From the IMG/VR virus record IMGVR_UViG_3300042922_000886, positions 57,817 through 121,816 of that record: a stretch of 64,000 bases of DNA; one strand, 5' to 3'. The stretch comes from a virus. The notes beneath the pieces are model-generated. The model saw nothing but the letters and a program-made list of their open reading frames with translations. It had not been told where the DNA came from and ran no database searches. Both the position numbers and the translations under genes were made by a program. Numbering within the stretch: the stretch's first letter is position 1; each line of letters starts with the position of its first letter. This document shows, one piece after another, positions 15,801 to 24,400 of the stretch.

Positions 15801-16079
15801 ATGAATATTAGTTTAAACGAGACCAATGAAGGCTATGTAGTTGAAGTTAAATATTTTGAAAATAATGTTCAAATTAATCGAATTACTCAATTAATAATAG
15901 GTCATGAGTACATCGTTGTTCCTCCTCTTTATGCAAAACAGAAATTTCTAGAAGGTAGAAAGTGTGTCCTAGAAGAATACATTAATGGGAAAAGTGGTTG
16001 GGTTGAAAAGTTGAAAGTAAGATATCCCGATAATAACAGAGTAGGTAGAGTTTCAATCGAGAACGTCATGAAATACTAG
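15801..16079 (+). CDS. hypothetical protein, 92 aa
   Basis: ATG 9 bases after TTGGAGG; an ATG at 15786 overlaps that site. Beta-rich, mixed charge, ends with RVSIENVMKY. No family. Confidence 0.6.
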   Translation: MNISLNETNEGYVVEVKYFENNVQINRITQLIIGHEYIVVPPLYAKQKFLEGRKCVLEEYINGKSGWVEKLKVRYPDNNRVGRVSIENVMKY

Positions 16080-16113
16080 TTTCATTTTGAAATAATTTAT
16101 AGGAGATGATGGC

Positions 16114-16353
16114 ATGGCACTTATGGAAGGGGAAAATATTTCACCAAAAACGGCTGCTGAAGCCAAGAAATTAATTGGTAAGCATGTTCGCTATTTAAGG
16201 AGTCAAGACATTGATAAGTCGGGAAGAGGTTATTTCTTTCCAAGATTCGGGATAATTTCTGAAGTTCATGGAAGAAATATATTTATGGAAAATGGAACAG
16301 ACATTCAATTGAGCGAGTTGGTTGAGATGGTTGAGATTCAAGTGACTGAATGA
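16114..16353 (+). CDS. hypothetical SH3-like protein, 79 aa
   Basis: After an N-terminal helix (SPKTAAEAKKLIGKHVRYLR) it reads as a small beta barrel (GIISEVHGRNIFMENGTDIQLSEL), similar in style to phage proteins of this size. ATG after TAGGAGATG. Confidence 0.6.
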   Translation: MALMEGENISPKTAAEAKKLIGKHVRYLRSQDIDKSGRGYFFPRFGIISEVHGRNIFMENGTDIQLSELVEMVEIQVTE

Positions 16354-16384
16354 AAGAAAGAACTGTTTTATCTGGGAGGATGAA

Positions 16385-16840
16385 ATGGAATCGTTGAATG
16401 GACTGTTCCTAGAAAAAATGAAAATGTTAGTTCATTGCCATACTGGTCTGCCTCTAATAGAATTTGATAATGACTACTACGAAAAAACCACAATGTTTAT
16501 GGGTTATAACTTTGATGAAAAACTTATAGCATATAATCTACCAATGTACGAACTTAATAAGAGTCAAATTCCTGAATTAGCACATCTTTCATTAGAGAAG
16601 TTTTTTGAAATAGCAGTTTATCACGAAATAGGACACCATCTTGATTACATTGCAAACCCGAATAGGAAGATATACAGAGAAATGCATGTTAACGATGCGA
16701 CCAATGAGTTTATTCTTGAAGGTGAACTCAATGCTTATAAATATGGTAGGGATCTTGTGCCCGACTCCCTAATAAGTTATTACGATATTTTGAACCAATT
16801 CAACATAGAGAAGTACAATGAAATGGCAAATGAAACCTGA
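16385..16840 (+). CDS. HExxH zinc-metallopeptidase-like protein, 151 aa
   Basis: YHEIGHHLD at residues 79-87 is an HExxH zinc motif; GELNAYKYG at residues 113-121 can supply the third ligand (Glu114), the layout of ImmA/IrrE-type intracellular metallopeptidases. No signal peptide and no HTH. ImmA proteases cleave phage or ICE repressors, so a role in induction or anti-defence is possible but unproven. TGGGAGG before the ATG. Confidence 0.65.
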   Translation: MESLNGLFLEKMKMLVHCHTGLPLIEFDNDYYEKTTMFMGYNFDEKLIAYNLPMYELNKSQIPELAHLSLEKFFEIAVYHEIGHHLDYIANPNRKIYREMHVNDATNEFILEGELNAYKYGRDLVPDSLISYYDILNQFNIEKYNEMANET

Positions 16841-16858
16841 ATTTCATGGGGTGTCAAA

Positions 16859-17182
16859 ATGAGAAAATGGAAATTGGAACATAATGATTACTGGCAAAAC
16901 TATAACTTATATGAAGATGCACCACTGGGTAAGCAGTTATTAACCCACATAACTGACTCTGAGCTTGAAAGAATTAAGCAGTTAGTTGACCACCATAACA
17001 CTCAGGTTGAAGAAACTGAGAAAAATACCAGAGTAGAAGAAGCAATAAAGGCACTAGAAGGAGTTATGGAAGAGTTATTCCCACATCTAAAGGATCGAGA
17101 GAAACTCCGTAAGGGAAGCACTAATGATGCAATATACCGTGCTTATTGGAGTATTTCTAGCGTAATACGAGAAATCCAATGA
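16859..17182 (+). CDS. hypothetical helical protein, 107 aa
   Basis: Acidic helical protein (EAIKALEGVMEELFPHLKDR). An intercistronic element copy precedes the ATG (TGAAACCTGAATTTCATGGGG). Not recognised. Confidence 0.6.
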   Translation: MRKWKLEHNDYWQNYNLYEDAPLGKQLLTHITDSELERIKQLVDHHNTQVEETEKNTRVEEAIKALEGVMEELFPHLKDREKLRKGSTNDAIYRAYWSISSVIREIQ

Positions 17183-17254
17183 AAACTGACTTTCATTGAT
17201 TGAGGGAGTGACCACTAGGTCGATATTTTTTAACAAAACAGGTTGGGGGTTCTT

Positions 17255-17530
17255 ATGTTAACCGAAGAAGAGAGACGCAGAATTATTGAGGAAGAATTAT
17301 TAAGAGAAGAAATACGAAGAAGGCCGTATTGGGGACCGCTTATCGGTAAAACGATAGTTTATTTCTTTTTATGGGCAGTAATGTTTTGGGTATCAATGGC
17401 AATTATTTACTTTGGCCTTTTTGCAGTTCCGAGTACTGGATTTCGTATGTTTGTTGCATTAACTACGGCCCCAATCATTTCGTTAATACTTACAATCATG
17501 GTTGGCCGGAAACTGGGCAAAAAGCTATAA
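17255..17530 (+). CDS. two-span membrane protein, paralog of 19049-19357
   Basis: Opens with MLTEEERRRIIEEELLREE, a highly charged cytoplasmic helix shared with the gene at 19049 (MLTDEERRKIIEEEQ). Two membrane spans follow (about 32-58 and 64-86), ending in KLGKKL. GGGGG site before ATG 17255. Orientation and role unknown; the shared N-terminus suggests duplication. Confidence 0.65.
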   Translation: MLTEEERRRIIEEELLREEIRRRPYWGPLIGKTIVYFFLWAVMFWVSMAIIYFGLFAVPSTGFRMFVALTTAPIISLILTIMVGRKLGKKL

Positions 17531-17562
17531 TAAAGAAACTTGGCAAGGAGGGCATTTTTAAA

Positions 17563-17832
17563 GTGGTTGAAGTAAAAGAAGCGTTATGTATTAAAGATGT
17601 GATCAACATAGGTAATTCAAGGATTTCAGTAGCATTCTATAATGGAAGAACATACCCCGTTTATATAGAAGACGATGGCCGAAGTATTTGGGCATTTAAC
17701 GAAAAGGGATCGACCAAATGTTACGTGATTTTGAAACGCCTGATTTCTTCTTTGACGATCATTTTAGTATCATTGACTGAAATTGTAACAGATGAAAAAC
17801 AGATTCGAGTCAATCAATCACAACATAGTTGA
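17563..17832 (+). CDS. hypothetical protein, 89 aa, GTG start
   Basis: AAGGAGG lies 10 bases before the GTG. First 65 residues beta-rich, then a hydrophobic segment (LISSLTIILVSLTEIV) that could be membrane associated. The frame is open upstream inside the previous gene. Unknown. Confidence 0.5.
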   Translation: MVEVKEALCIKDVINIGNSRISVAFYNGRTYPVYIEDDGRSIWAFNEKGSTKCYVILKRLISSLTIILVSLTEIVTDEKQIRVNQSQHS

Positions 17833-17845
17833 AAGGTTGATTTGT

Positions 17846-18043
17846 TTGAACAAACTATTCATATTTGCATTCTCCTCTGCTATAGGTTCAATCGTAATGA
17901 TAATACTAAATCTAATTTTTTACGGAAACACACTGGCAACCGGTATATTAGCAGCATCAACAGCGTTAAATTGTGCAATGCTTTGGACTTTTCATAGAGA
18001 AGAAACTGTCGATGCGCTGAAGAGAATATTTTGGAGAAAATAA
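17846..18043 (+). CDS. small membrane protein, 65 aa
   Basis: TTG 17846 has GAAAGG upstream and avoids overlap with the preceding gene; ATG 17792 is open but has no site. Two membrane spans (residues 3-24 and 28-46), then a charged tail FHREETVDALKRIFWRK. Unknown function. Confidence 0.55.
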   Translation: MNKLFIFAFSSAIGSIVMIILNLIFYGNTLATGILAASTALNCAMLWTFHREETVDALKRIFWRK

Positions 18044-18088
18044 AACTTGCTCTTATACAAATTCTAAGATAAAGGGGATGTTCTTAAA

Positions 18089-18532
18089 GTGAATAGTTAT
18101 CTCGAAAGATACATTGAAAATCTTACGGGTAGAACTTTTATCAAAAGCGTAGTGCAAATGGAAGATAAGCTTTTTATTTTCTTTTATAACTCATACCAAG
18201 AGTTTCGGGAAGACAAAAACACTACTCAGATTACCGAGGAAGATTATCAGGAGTATTTTACACAGAACTCCATTGAAAAAATCTTAGTTGGTGAACCAGC
18301 GAGGATCTTGAGGGAGTTTCCCTTTATTGATTCAGTAGAGATTAAAATACCAAACTATGCCATCAATATCAAAAGAGACCTCCTGAATGAGTTTCTTGGT
18401 TTCCGAATTGAACAAACAAGTGTTTTTGATGGTACTTGGAGAAGTCAATTTTCAGATGTGTACATTTATAATAAAACCAAGCGGAAGCAATTTATTACCG
18501 AGTTCGTTGATATCGAAAAAGAAGGTCAATGA
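18089..18532 (+). CDS. hypothetical protein, 147 aa
   Basis: GTG start after AAGGGGATG. Mixed alpha/beta, aromatic rich, no recognisable motif or membrane segment. Confidence 0.6.
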   Translation: MNSYLERYIENLTGRTFIKSVVQMEDKLFIFFYNSYQEFREDKNTTQITEEDYQEYFTQNSIEKILVGEPARILREFPFIDSVEIKIPNYAINIKRDLLNEFLGFRIEQTSVFDGTWRSQFSDVYIYNKTKRKQFITEFVDIEKEGQ

Positions 18533-18566
18533 AAGTTCACTTTTATCGAGTAATTGAAAGGAAGAA

Positions 18567-18809
18567 ATGCCTATGGATGGACTTCCAAAATACATTATTG
18601 AGGCGATAAAAAAGTCTGCAAAGTATCATGAAAAAGCAAGAGAGCACCAAAAAGTTTTTGAAACTTGGATTCAAGAGAATTTTGGTGAAGATGCAATTAA
18701 TGATGATGGTATTAGAGACGCAATTATCGATAGAATCGAACAATCAAATGATCCCGAGGGAGCTATCGAGAGTATTGTAAATGTGCTCGATGAGTACAAG
18801 ATCAAATAA
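18567..18809 (+). CDS. hypothetical acidic protein, 80 aa
   Basis: Helical and acidic (GEDAINDDGIRDAIIDRIEQ), low isoelectric character as in DNA-mimic-like phage proteins, but no family. ATG 18567 or 18573 after AAAGGAAG. Confidence 0.6.
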   Translation: MPMDGLPKYIIEAIKKSAKYHEKAREHQKVFETWIQENFGEDAINDDGIRDAIIDRIEQSNDPEGAIESIVNVLDEYKIK

Positions 18810-18842
18810 AAGGTCAATTTCATATAAGGTGTGACATAACAG

Positions 18843-19028
18843 ATGCCCTTACATTCTGTTGAATTTATAAACTGGCTCAAATCATTAATAACTGACCTAG
18901 AAGGACAGGAGATTGCTGTCGCTGAGAATAAAAGCTATGTAGCAGCCGAAGCCTTTTATAACCAGAGGAAGACGGTAGAGATGATTCTTGAGGTTATTGA
19001 AACAGGATGTTTTGATATAGAAAAGTGA
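18843..19028 (+). CDS. hypothetical helical protein, 61 aa
   Basis: All helix. AAGGTGTG about 9 bases before ATG; element copy upstream (AATAAAAGGTCAATTTCATATAAGG). Unknown. Confidence 0.55.
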   Translation: MPLHSVEFINWLKSLITDLEGQEIAVAENKSYVAAEAFYNQRKTVEMILEVIETGCFDIEK

Positions 19029-19048
19029 TTTCAGAAAGAAGGCTCTAG

Positions 19049-19357
19049 ATGTTAACCGATGAAGAAAGACGTAAAATAATAGAAGAAGAGCAACTTCGAA
19101 TACAACTTAGAATGGAGCACTATAATCGACCGGTTGTGCGTCCATTCTTAGGAAAAGTTTTAGTAATGGTCTTTGCATTTGCCTTCATTTGTGCAGCGAT
19201 GTTCTTAGGATCAGCTATTATATTGTTCATCATTTTAAATCTACTTCAAAATAAAGACAATATGAATATTGTTGTACTGGGATCTTTCATATTTTCAATT
19301 GTTACTACACCAATTATTTGGATACTCCTGATGAAAAATTTGTTTAAGAGAAAATAA
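19049..19357 (+). CDS. two-span membrane protein, paralog of 17255-17530
   Basis: Same N-terminal charged helix as the gene 1.8 kb upstream, then two long hydrophobic spans (about 35-64 and 75-98) and a basic end (KNLFKRK). The membrane parts have diverged more than the head, so the charged head is likely the functional part facing the cytoplasm. Confidence 0.65.
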   Translation: MLTDEERRKIIEEEQLRIQLRMEHYNRPVVRPFLGKVLVMVFAFAFICAAMFLGSAIILFIILNLLQNKDNMNIVVLGSFIFSIVTTPIIWILLMKNLFKRK

Positions 19358-19401
19358 TAGAAGACGATGAAATGTGAGTTTTATGTGAAAGGAGTAAAGT
19401 T

Positions 19402-19596
19402 ATGAAAGTTGGAGAACTGATCGACAATATTAAAGTTGGACAAGTTGCACTTGGAGTATACGAGAATGAGCAATGGTTTATTACGAAGACACCTGAAGAG
19501 CAAATCCGTATTTGTGATAATAGAGGCGTTTCAATCGGAGAGATGATGCCACTTCGGATTCAAACTTTGAAAGCAAAGTGGAAAATAATTAAATAA
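19402..19596 (+). CDS. hypothetical protein, 64 aa
   Basis: Beta-rich small protein with a basic tail (LKAKWKIIK). AAAGGAG site. Element copy upstream (GATGAAATGTGAGTTTTATG). Unknown. Confidence 0.6.
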   Translation: MKVGELIDNIKVGQVALGVYENEQWFITKTPEEQIRICDNRGVSIGEMMPLRIQTLKAKWKIIK

Positions 19597-19624
19597 AAAT
19601 CCATTTTATAAAGGAGATGAATAA

Positions 19625-19861
19625 ATGAAAAGTGAAAAAGTTACAAAGACATTTAGTGAAATGAGTCAAGCAGAATATAGACTCGGAAACGCAATCGATG
19701 ATCTGAAATATGCTCAAATGGCATATAAAAATGAATTGATTGACGAGTGCATTGGACACATTATGCGGCTGCAAGATGAGGCTGGGAAGTTAACAGAACG
19801 AGATCTCGCAATCTTTTTGCGGGACTTGGTAAGTAAAGTTTCAGATATTAAATCACGATAA
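19625..19861 (+). CDS. hypothetical helical protein, 78 aa
   Basis: Helical, charged. AAAGGAGATG before the ATG, and a clean element copy (AATAAAAATCCATTTTATAAAGG) just upstream. Unknown. Confidence 0.6.
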   Translation: MKSEKVTKTFSEMSQAEYRLGNAIDDLKYAQMAYKNELIDECIGHIMRLQDEAGKLTERDLAIFLRDLVSKVSDIKSR

Positions 19862-19982
19862 AAAGTAATGAGATTGAACAAAAGTGGATTTTTTGGTGTG
19901 ATGAAGAAACAGGGATCGGACGATTTAGATGTATACTACGCATACAGTAGAAGTTTCTATTCAATCATACTGAGGTGCTATT

Positions 19983-20819
19983 ATGACAACTTTGAAAAGT
20001 ATGTACGAAGATATTCTACTAGGCAGAAGACAGAAATTTACTCAAGGTACTTGGGAGTTGCATTATGGTGGAAAAGAAAATTTTAAAGGGCTGCTTCGTT
20101 ACTTGGTCTTTGAAAGACTAACTTTAACAAGAGAGCAGTTCCTTGAAGAAATATCATTTCAGTTTTTAAAAAAGTGGAAGCTTGCAAGTCCAGCACAAAT
20201 GCTATATCAGTCTAAAACCTTAGACATTGTGAATGATATTTTTCCTGAATGGAATATCAAAGGATGGGAATTGAGGATGGTTCCCCCTTTTTTTTGGAAT
20301 GAGGAAACCATTAAAGAAGCTATTAGGCATTATTATTTGTGTGAATTGAAATGGGATCGGAATGATTTAGTCACCAAGTTTTCAAGTGGCATGCTGAAAT
20401 CTACAAGGTATTATGAAGCAATGGTTAGATTTAGAGATATGAAACTATATGAGAATTTAGGTAGAAGTAAATCAAGTGCCTACGCTTTATTGTTGTATTG
20501 TTTTCCAGAATATAACCTTAAAATCTATGAATTTTCGGGTACGATGGAAAACTGGGATGACATTGATATTAGAAATACGTTGTATGAATTGTTCTATGAC
20601 AAACTAGGTTGGGGCGAGGATGAGTTAAAGGCAAAGATTAATATAAGAGTATTTATTGACAATGGTTTCGAGCAGTTCTTTAATTACTTCTTCAAGGGGA
20701 GTACATATAGAGTGATGACTTATTTATTCCCGAAGGATGATTGGGAACATCTGAAGAGGAATAAAGATAAGAATTTTAAAAATAAACCAAATTACTCGAT
20801 GATTGTATATAGGAGATGA
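19983..20819 (+). CDS. DUF4046-like repeat protein, 278 aa
   Basis: Begins LKSMYEDILLGRRQKFTQGTW, like the EIYxEVLxGKRKRFPxGTW opening of DUF4046 proteins. It then repeats a unit of about 65 residues three times, each ending near FPEW-x-KGWE or FPEYNLKIYEF and containing LxWxxxxLxxK. Function of the family is unknown; the repeats look like helical DNA- or protein-binding modules. GAGGTG 6 bases before ATG. Confidence 0.65.
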   Translation: MTTLKSMYEDILLGRRQKFTQGTWELHYGGKENFKGLLRYLVFERLTLTREQFLEEISFQFLKKWKLASPAQMLYQSKTLDIVNDIFPEWNIKGWELRMVPPFFWNEETIKEAIRHYYLCELKWDRNDLVTKFSSGMLKSTRYYEAMVRFRDMKLYENLGRSKSSAYALLLYCFPEYNLKIYEFSGTMENWDDIDIRNTLYELFYDKLGWGEDELKAKINIRVFIDNGFEQFFNYFFKGSTYRVMTYLFPKDDWEHLKRNKDKNFKNKPNYSMIVYRR

Positions 20820-20853
20820 AAAGTTCATTTTACTTGAGAAGGAGACAATAAAT

Positions 20854-21012
20854 ATGTGGTACGAAAATAAAATTATCACAACAGAAGATCCACAACTTGA
20901 TGGTTTGAACGTTCGTTTGAAAATAGAGTCCTACGAACAGGCAATTGAGTTGGTAAAGTTATTTATGGATCAAGGCTATAAAGTGCAAATTGTAGAAACG
21001 GATGAAGATTGA
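20854..21012 (+). CDS. hypothetical protein, 52 aa
   Basis: ATG 8 bases after AAGGAGA; the frame is open upstream. Small alpha/beta protein with SYEQAIELVKLFMDQGYKVQ. Unknown. Confidence 0.55.
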   Translation: MWYENKIITTEDPQLDGLNVRLKIESYEQAIELVKLFMDQGYKVQIVETDED

Positions 21013-21043
21013 CTTGATAAAGTTTCTTTTATGAGGTATGAAA

Positions 21044-21367
21044 ATGGCAATAATCATTTGTGTAAAATGTAAAAAGGTTAATGTTGATGACTCGGATAAG
21101 AGTCAGAGATGTGGGAGATGTAAAGCTAGAAGTGGGCAGCATCATAAAAACTTTAGAGCAAACGCACTGAAACATTATGGTGCAAAATGCATGAACATTG
21201 AATGCCCAGTTATTCCGGGACGCTTAGATGAAAATGATCTGGATGTTCATCATAAACGAGAGGTAAGTGATTTTCCAGATAATGCAACGGTTCAGGAAAT
21301 TAACTCTGTTAGCAACGCGGAGATATACTGCAAGATATGCCATAGTAGGAAGCATAGGAGTAAATGA
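21044..21367 (+). CDS. small HNH endonuclease, 107 aa
   Basis: N-terminal zinc ribbon CVKCKKVNV...CGRCKAR, then CMNIEC, the core LDVHHKREVSD (catalytic His pair) and CKICHSRKHR at the end: the compact HNH fold typical of phages (packaging-associated or homing). ATG 21038 is an alternative start. Confidence 0.8.
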   Translation: MAIIICVKCKKVNVDDSDKSQRCGRCKARSGQHHKNFRANALKHYGAKCMNIECPVIPGRLDENDLDVHHKREVSDFPDNATVQEINSVSNAEIYCKICHSRKHRSK

Positions 21368-21399
21368 AAATACTAATTCATTGGGAGAGGAATGATAAG

Positions 21400-21693
21400 T
21401 TGACTACTGATAAGTTAATTGAAAAGGGATTTTCCATAGTAAAATATGAAGATGAGGATTTTTATTCTAGAACAATTAGTGATATGCACACTGTTCAAAA
21501 ACTTCTTAAATTAACCGGCGAAGATGGTGGTCAGTTTGACTTTGACTATGTTGGCGTACATTGTGTACTTGAAATAAAACCCGATTTTTCTTTTGCTCAA
21601 TATTTGTTTAGAGATATTGATACTGATGGATCGTGGTTCACACATGACCAACTGACGGTTGAAGAATTCGAAAAAATAATTGATGAAATCTAA
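21400..21693 (+). CDS. hypothetical acidic protein, 97 aa
   Basis: A full intercistronic element (ATGAAAATACTAATTCATT then GGGAGAGG) lies just upstream, so TTG 21400 is preferred over the ATG at 21364 that overlaps the HNH stop. Acidic, aromatic-rich product. Unknown. Confidence 0.55.
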   Translation: MTTDKLIEKGFSIVKYEDEDFYSRTISDMHTVQKLLKLTGEDGGQFDFDYVGVHCVLEIKPDFSFAQYLFRDIDTDGSWFTHDQLTVEEFEKIIDEI

Positions 21694-21696
21694 TGA

Positions 21697-21715
21697 ATGA
21701 AAGAAAATCTTTCAT
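21697..21715 (+). repeat. intercistronic stem-loop element, palindromic copy
   Basis: ATGAAAG-aaaat-CTTTCAT followed at once by GGGGA and a ribosome site. Representative of at least forty copies of the pattern ATRAAA, 4-9 bases, TTTYAT, GGGAGG that join genes in this window. Confidence 0.6.
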
Positions 21716-21736
21716 GGGGAAGTAGGAGGTGCATAA

Positions 21737-21997
21737 ATGAGACTTACAGATAAAACGGGTGCTTGGGATAGATTAAAAAGATGGGAAGGAAAGTATAAAA
21801 AGTTTGAAGTATCAATTAATCAGGGCAGTAGTGATCCACATAGAGGCATTGTAGACTACTATTACTTCGTGGTAATTTGCAACGAACCTGATTTAAGACA
21901 CAATTCTTTGTGGACTAAGGATAAATACAGTTCAAAAGAAGAGGCTGAACAAGCAGCAATTAATTGGATTGATGAAAAACTGAAGGCGATAAAATAA
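21737..21997 (+). CDS. hypothetical protein, 86 aa
   Basis: Begins basic (DRLKRWEGKYKKFEV), ends in a charged helix. GTAGGAGG site. No family. Confidence 0.6.
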   Translation: MRLTDKTGAWDRLKRWEGKYKKFEVSINQGSSDPHRGIVDYYYFVVICNEPDLRHNSLWTKDKYSSKEEAEQAAINWIDEKLKAIK

Positions 21998-22024
21998 CGG
22001 TGTTGTAGAAAGGGAGAGGGGAAA

Positions 22025-22237
22025 ATGTATAAGGTTGGAGATTGGGTTAAAACATCTCAGACATCGAGCGACTATATAAGAATAATTGAACTCAACGAAT
22101 CAGACTCTAAAGGTGTGGGATACCTGTATGGGTATCATAGCAAATACTCTAAGAGAAGGAAACCAGCGGGGTTCAATACAAATATAAATGAGAACAAGTC
22201 AGAAATGTACAAAGGGAAGAAGCGAATAATAAAATAA
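22025..22237 (+). CDS. hypothetical basic protein, 70 aa
   Basis: VGDWVKT opening suggests a small beta barrel, followed by a basic stretch (KYSKRRKPAG). Good GGGAGAGG site. Unknown. Confidence 0.6.
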   Translation: MYKVGDWVKTSQTSSDYIRIIELNESDSKGVGYLYGYHSKYSKRRKPAGFNTNINENKSEMYKGKKRIIK

Positions 22238-22266
22238 CTTTCATAGGGAAATAGGAGGCATTAAAT

Positions 22267-23088
22267 TTGAGCAAAGCTAAAAAGAAAATCGATGTAAACT
22301 CAGAAGAATTTAAAGTGCAGCAACACAGGGATAATCTTATACGTATTGAGGAACGATTGATTCACATTCCAGAGCCAACTGTTACTTTTGAGATTGGAGA
22401 AAGTGTAAGGGTGGGTAGTCTTGAAGATGAGATTGTTTTTTCAATTCTTCATGGTGGCAAAATTCTTGAAATCGATTATACCTCTGTTAAGTCAAATTAC
22501 GGAAATCCAATTCGCGAGGAGCATCAAAAGGGGTATTGGACATGGACAGACACAAGAAAGAAAAATGACAATGTTAATTCTCTAATTGAGAACGACGATA
22601 TCCGTTTGAACTACTCTCAAACCCATCTACGTGGATTGCTAACTAAAGTCTATCATTTTGGCGTAGATTTTAATCCTGATTATCAGCGTGATTACGTTTG
22701 GGATAAGAGCGACAAAGTTAAGTTAATTGATGCAATATACAAAAATGTAGACATTGGGAAGTTCGCCTTTGTTCGGGTATCCGATAGAAAGTGGGAAGAT
22801 AACGGGCATATCTACAGTTATGAAATTCTAGACGGTAAGCAGCGACTCAGAGCAATTCTCGATTATTATGAAAATCGTTTCCCGTACAAAGGATTTTATT
22901 TCAATGACTTATCACGCAGGGATCAAAATCATATGATGGAATACAGTGTTAATGTGGCCGAAGTATCCGAGCTAACTTACGAGCAAACGTTACGATACTT
23001 CCTGATGCTCAACACTAGTGGACGGATTATGAGTGAAGAACATCTAGACAAGGTTCGTCAATTGCTTGATCAAGAGACGATGAAATAA
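22267..23088 (+). CDS. DUF262/GmrSD N-terminal-like protein, 273 aa
   Basis: Residues about 120-200 match the DUF262 (ParB/Srx-like) module: NPDYQRDYVWD, then LIDAIYKN and the signature EILDGKQRLRAILDYY. In type IV restriction enzymes (GmrS, Dnd-related) this module hydrolyses nucleotides or nicks DNA. Here it stands alone, without the HNH/GmrD half, so it is a domain-only phage version. TTG start after AGGAGGC. Confidence 0.7.
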   Translation: MSKAKKKIDVNSEEFKVQQHRDNLIRIEERLIHIPEPTVTFEIGESVRVGSLEDEIVFSILHGGKILEIDYTSVKSNYGNPIREEHQKGYWTWTDTRKKNDNVNSLIENDDIRLNYSQTHLRGLLTKVYHFGVDFNPDYQRDYVWDKSDKVKLIDAIYKNVDIGKFAFVRVSDRKWEDNGHIYSYEILDGKQRLRAILDYYENRFPYKGFYFNDLSRRDQNHMMEYSVNVAEVSELTYEQTLRYFLMLNTSGRIMSEEHLDKVRQLLDQETMK

Positions 23089-23117
23089 CGGTTTCATTGG
23101 GAATGGAGGTTAATGTT

Positions 23118-23465
23118 TTGAACAAAGAATTATTTATTAAAAGGATCGTATCCTCAAGAGAAAACCTTAACTTGACACAAATTGAAGTTGGACAGCGAAT
23201 AGGAATCAATAACAAAACTTTAAGCGGTTATGAAAGAGGTGTTTCTGAACCTGATCTTCAGACATTAGTTCAAATTGCAAATCTTTATCAGGTTTCCATC
23301 GACTGGCTTTTAGGGAACGAGCAACTTGATAAATTGCTTTATCAGAGGTCAGAAGCTGCAAATAAATTGATAAATGCCCAAAAGAAGCACATTGAATCCC
23401 TAGAGGCAATGGTTCAATCTTTATCAGTATTCAAGGAATTATGCGACAATTACAGTAAGATTTAG
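23118..23465 (+). CDS. XRE/Cro-family repressor-like HTH protein, 115 aa
   Basis: Residues about 8-62 are a classical CI/Cro HTH: NLNLTQIEVGQRIGINNKTLSGYERG followed by EPDLQTLVQIANLYQVS and IDWLLG. The C-terminal 45 residues are a coiled coil that could dimerise. TTG 23118 follows GGAGG. Sits inside an operon without its own divergent partner. Probably a regulator of phage genes; target unknown. Confidence 0.8.
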   Translation: MNKELFIKRIVSSRENLNLTQIEVGQRIGINNKTLSGYERGVSEPDLQTLVQIANLYQVSIDWLLGNEQLDKLLYQRSEAANKLINAQKKHIESLEAMVQSLSVFKELCDNYSKI

Positions 23466-23528
23466 TTAACACACAGAGAATGAGACATAAATCGAAGTCT
23501 GATAAAATGAATTCAAAGGGTGGTTATT

Positions 23529-24128
23529 ATGAATCAATGGGCCACAGATAACTCTGCTTTAATAAGCATGATAAATACATTTGGAATGATCGTTTTAACA
23601 GGGATATATGTTTTGTTTACGATATTAATTCAAAGAGCGAATAATAAGGTAGTGGAACAAAATGAAGCAATTAGAAAAGAAAACAATATGCCTAATGTCA
23701 TTGTCTACTTCGATATGAAGATATTAAATCTCTTAGATTTAAAAATAAAAAATATAGGCAAGTCTCCAGCATGCAATATTGTTGTATTTTTAGAAGCCGA
23801 GAATGAAATAGTAAATGTGAAACATTTGGATCGCTCTTCAATATTAAAAGGTATCGCTTTCTTGGCTCCAGAACAAGATATAAAAACGTTTGTTGGCTCT
23901 ACAATGGAAATAAGAAATTCAAACGATGAATTTCCAATATATAAAGTTAAAATTAAATTTTCAGATATAGCAGGACATGAATACTGTAATGAATACATGA
24001 TAGATGCCAACATGTATAAAGGAAATGTTCAAGCAGTCGATAAGTCAATTCATCATCTTACGAAGGAAATGGAAAAAGTAAATACAACTTTAATTAAAAT
24101 GACAAGAAATATAGCCGAATTGAAGTAA
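23529..24128 (+). CDS. membrane-anchored protein, 199 aa
   Basis: One membrane span (residues 9-31, ISMINTFGMIVLTGIYVLF), a cytoplasmic-looking coiled linker, a beta-sandwich domain (residues 50-140) and a C-terminal coiled coil. Similar one-span proteins are common in Firmicutes with unknown role. ATG after GGGTGG. No element copy before it. Confidence 0.6.
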   Translation: MNQWATDNSALISMINTFGMIVLTGIYVLFTILIQRANNKVVEQNEAIRKENNMPNVIVYFDMKILNLLDLKIKNIGKSPACNIVVFLEAENEIVNVKHLDRSSILKGIAFLAPEQDIKTFVGSTMEIRNSNDEFPIYKVKIKFSDIAGHEYCNEYMIDANMYKGNVQAVDKSIHHLTKEMEKVNTTLIKMTRNIAELK

Positions 24129-24173
24129 GAGAACAGCAAATAAAACGATGATTTTACAAGGAGCTGTGGTTGG

Positions 24174-24377
24174 ATGGTTTGGATGTATACAATTGTAAAA
24201 AGAGCTGAAGATAGAGTGGGAAATAAGTGGACAATTGATGGAGAAATTTATAACCCCTTCACAGATAAGAGTCTGAACTATGTCTTGAACCAGTATGGCG
24301 CAGAAGGATGGGAACTAGTGACTAAAGAGGATGCAAATACTTATATCTTTAAGAAGTTGCATCAAGAAAACGAGTGA
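24174..24377 (+). CDS. DUF4177-like small protein, 67 aa
   Basis: LNQYGAEGWELVTKED is the DUF4177 signature (LNxxGAEGWELV) within a short beta protein. Function of the family unknown. AAGGAG 10 bases before ATG. Confidence 0.65.
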   Translation: MVWMYTIVKRAEDRVGNKWTIDGEIYNPFTDKSLNYVLNQYGAEGWELVTKEDANTYIFKKLHQENE

Positions 24378-24400
24378 TAAGGGGGAGGCTATCGGAGGCT

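Noticed and set aside
17207-17260. 17-codon GTG frame before the membrane gene
   Set aside because: The start lies inside its own GAGGGA site and the frame overlaps the next start; no support.
19868-20086. 72-codon frame before the DUF4046-like gene
   Set aside because: No ribosome site, odd composition, and its second half overlaps the well-supported gene at 19983.
22267-23088. Complete type IV restriction enzyme
   Set aside because: Only the DUF262-like half is present; no HNH/GmrD domain follows.
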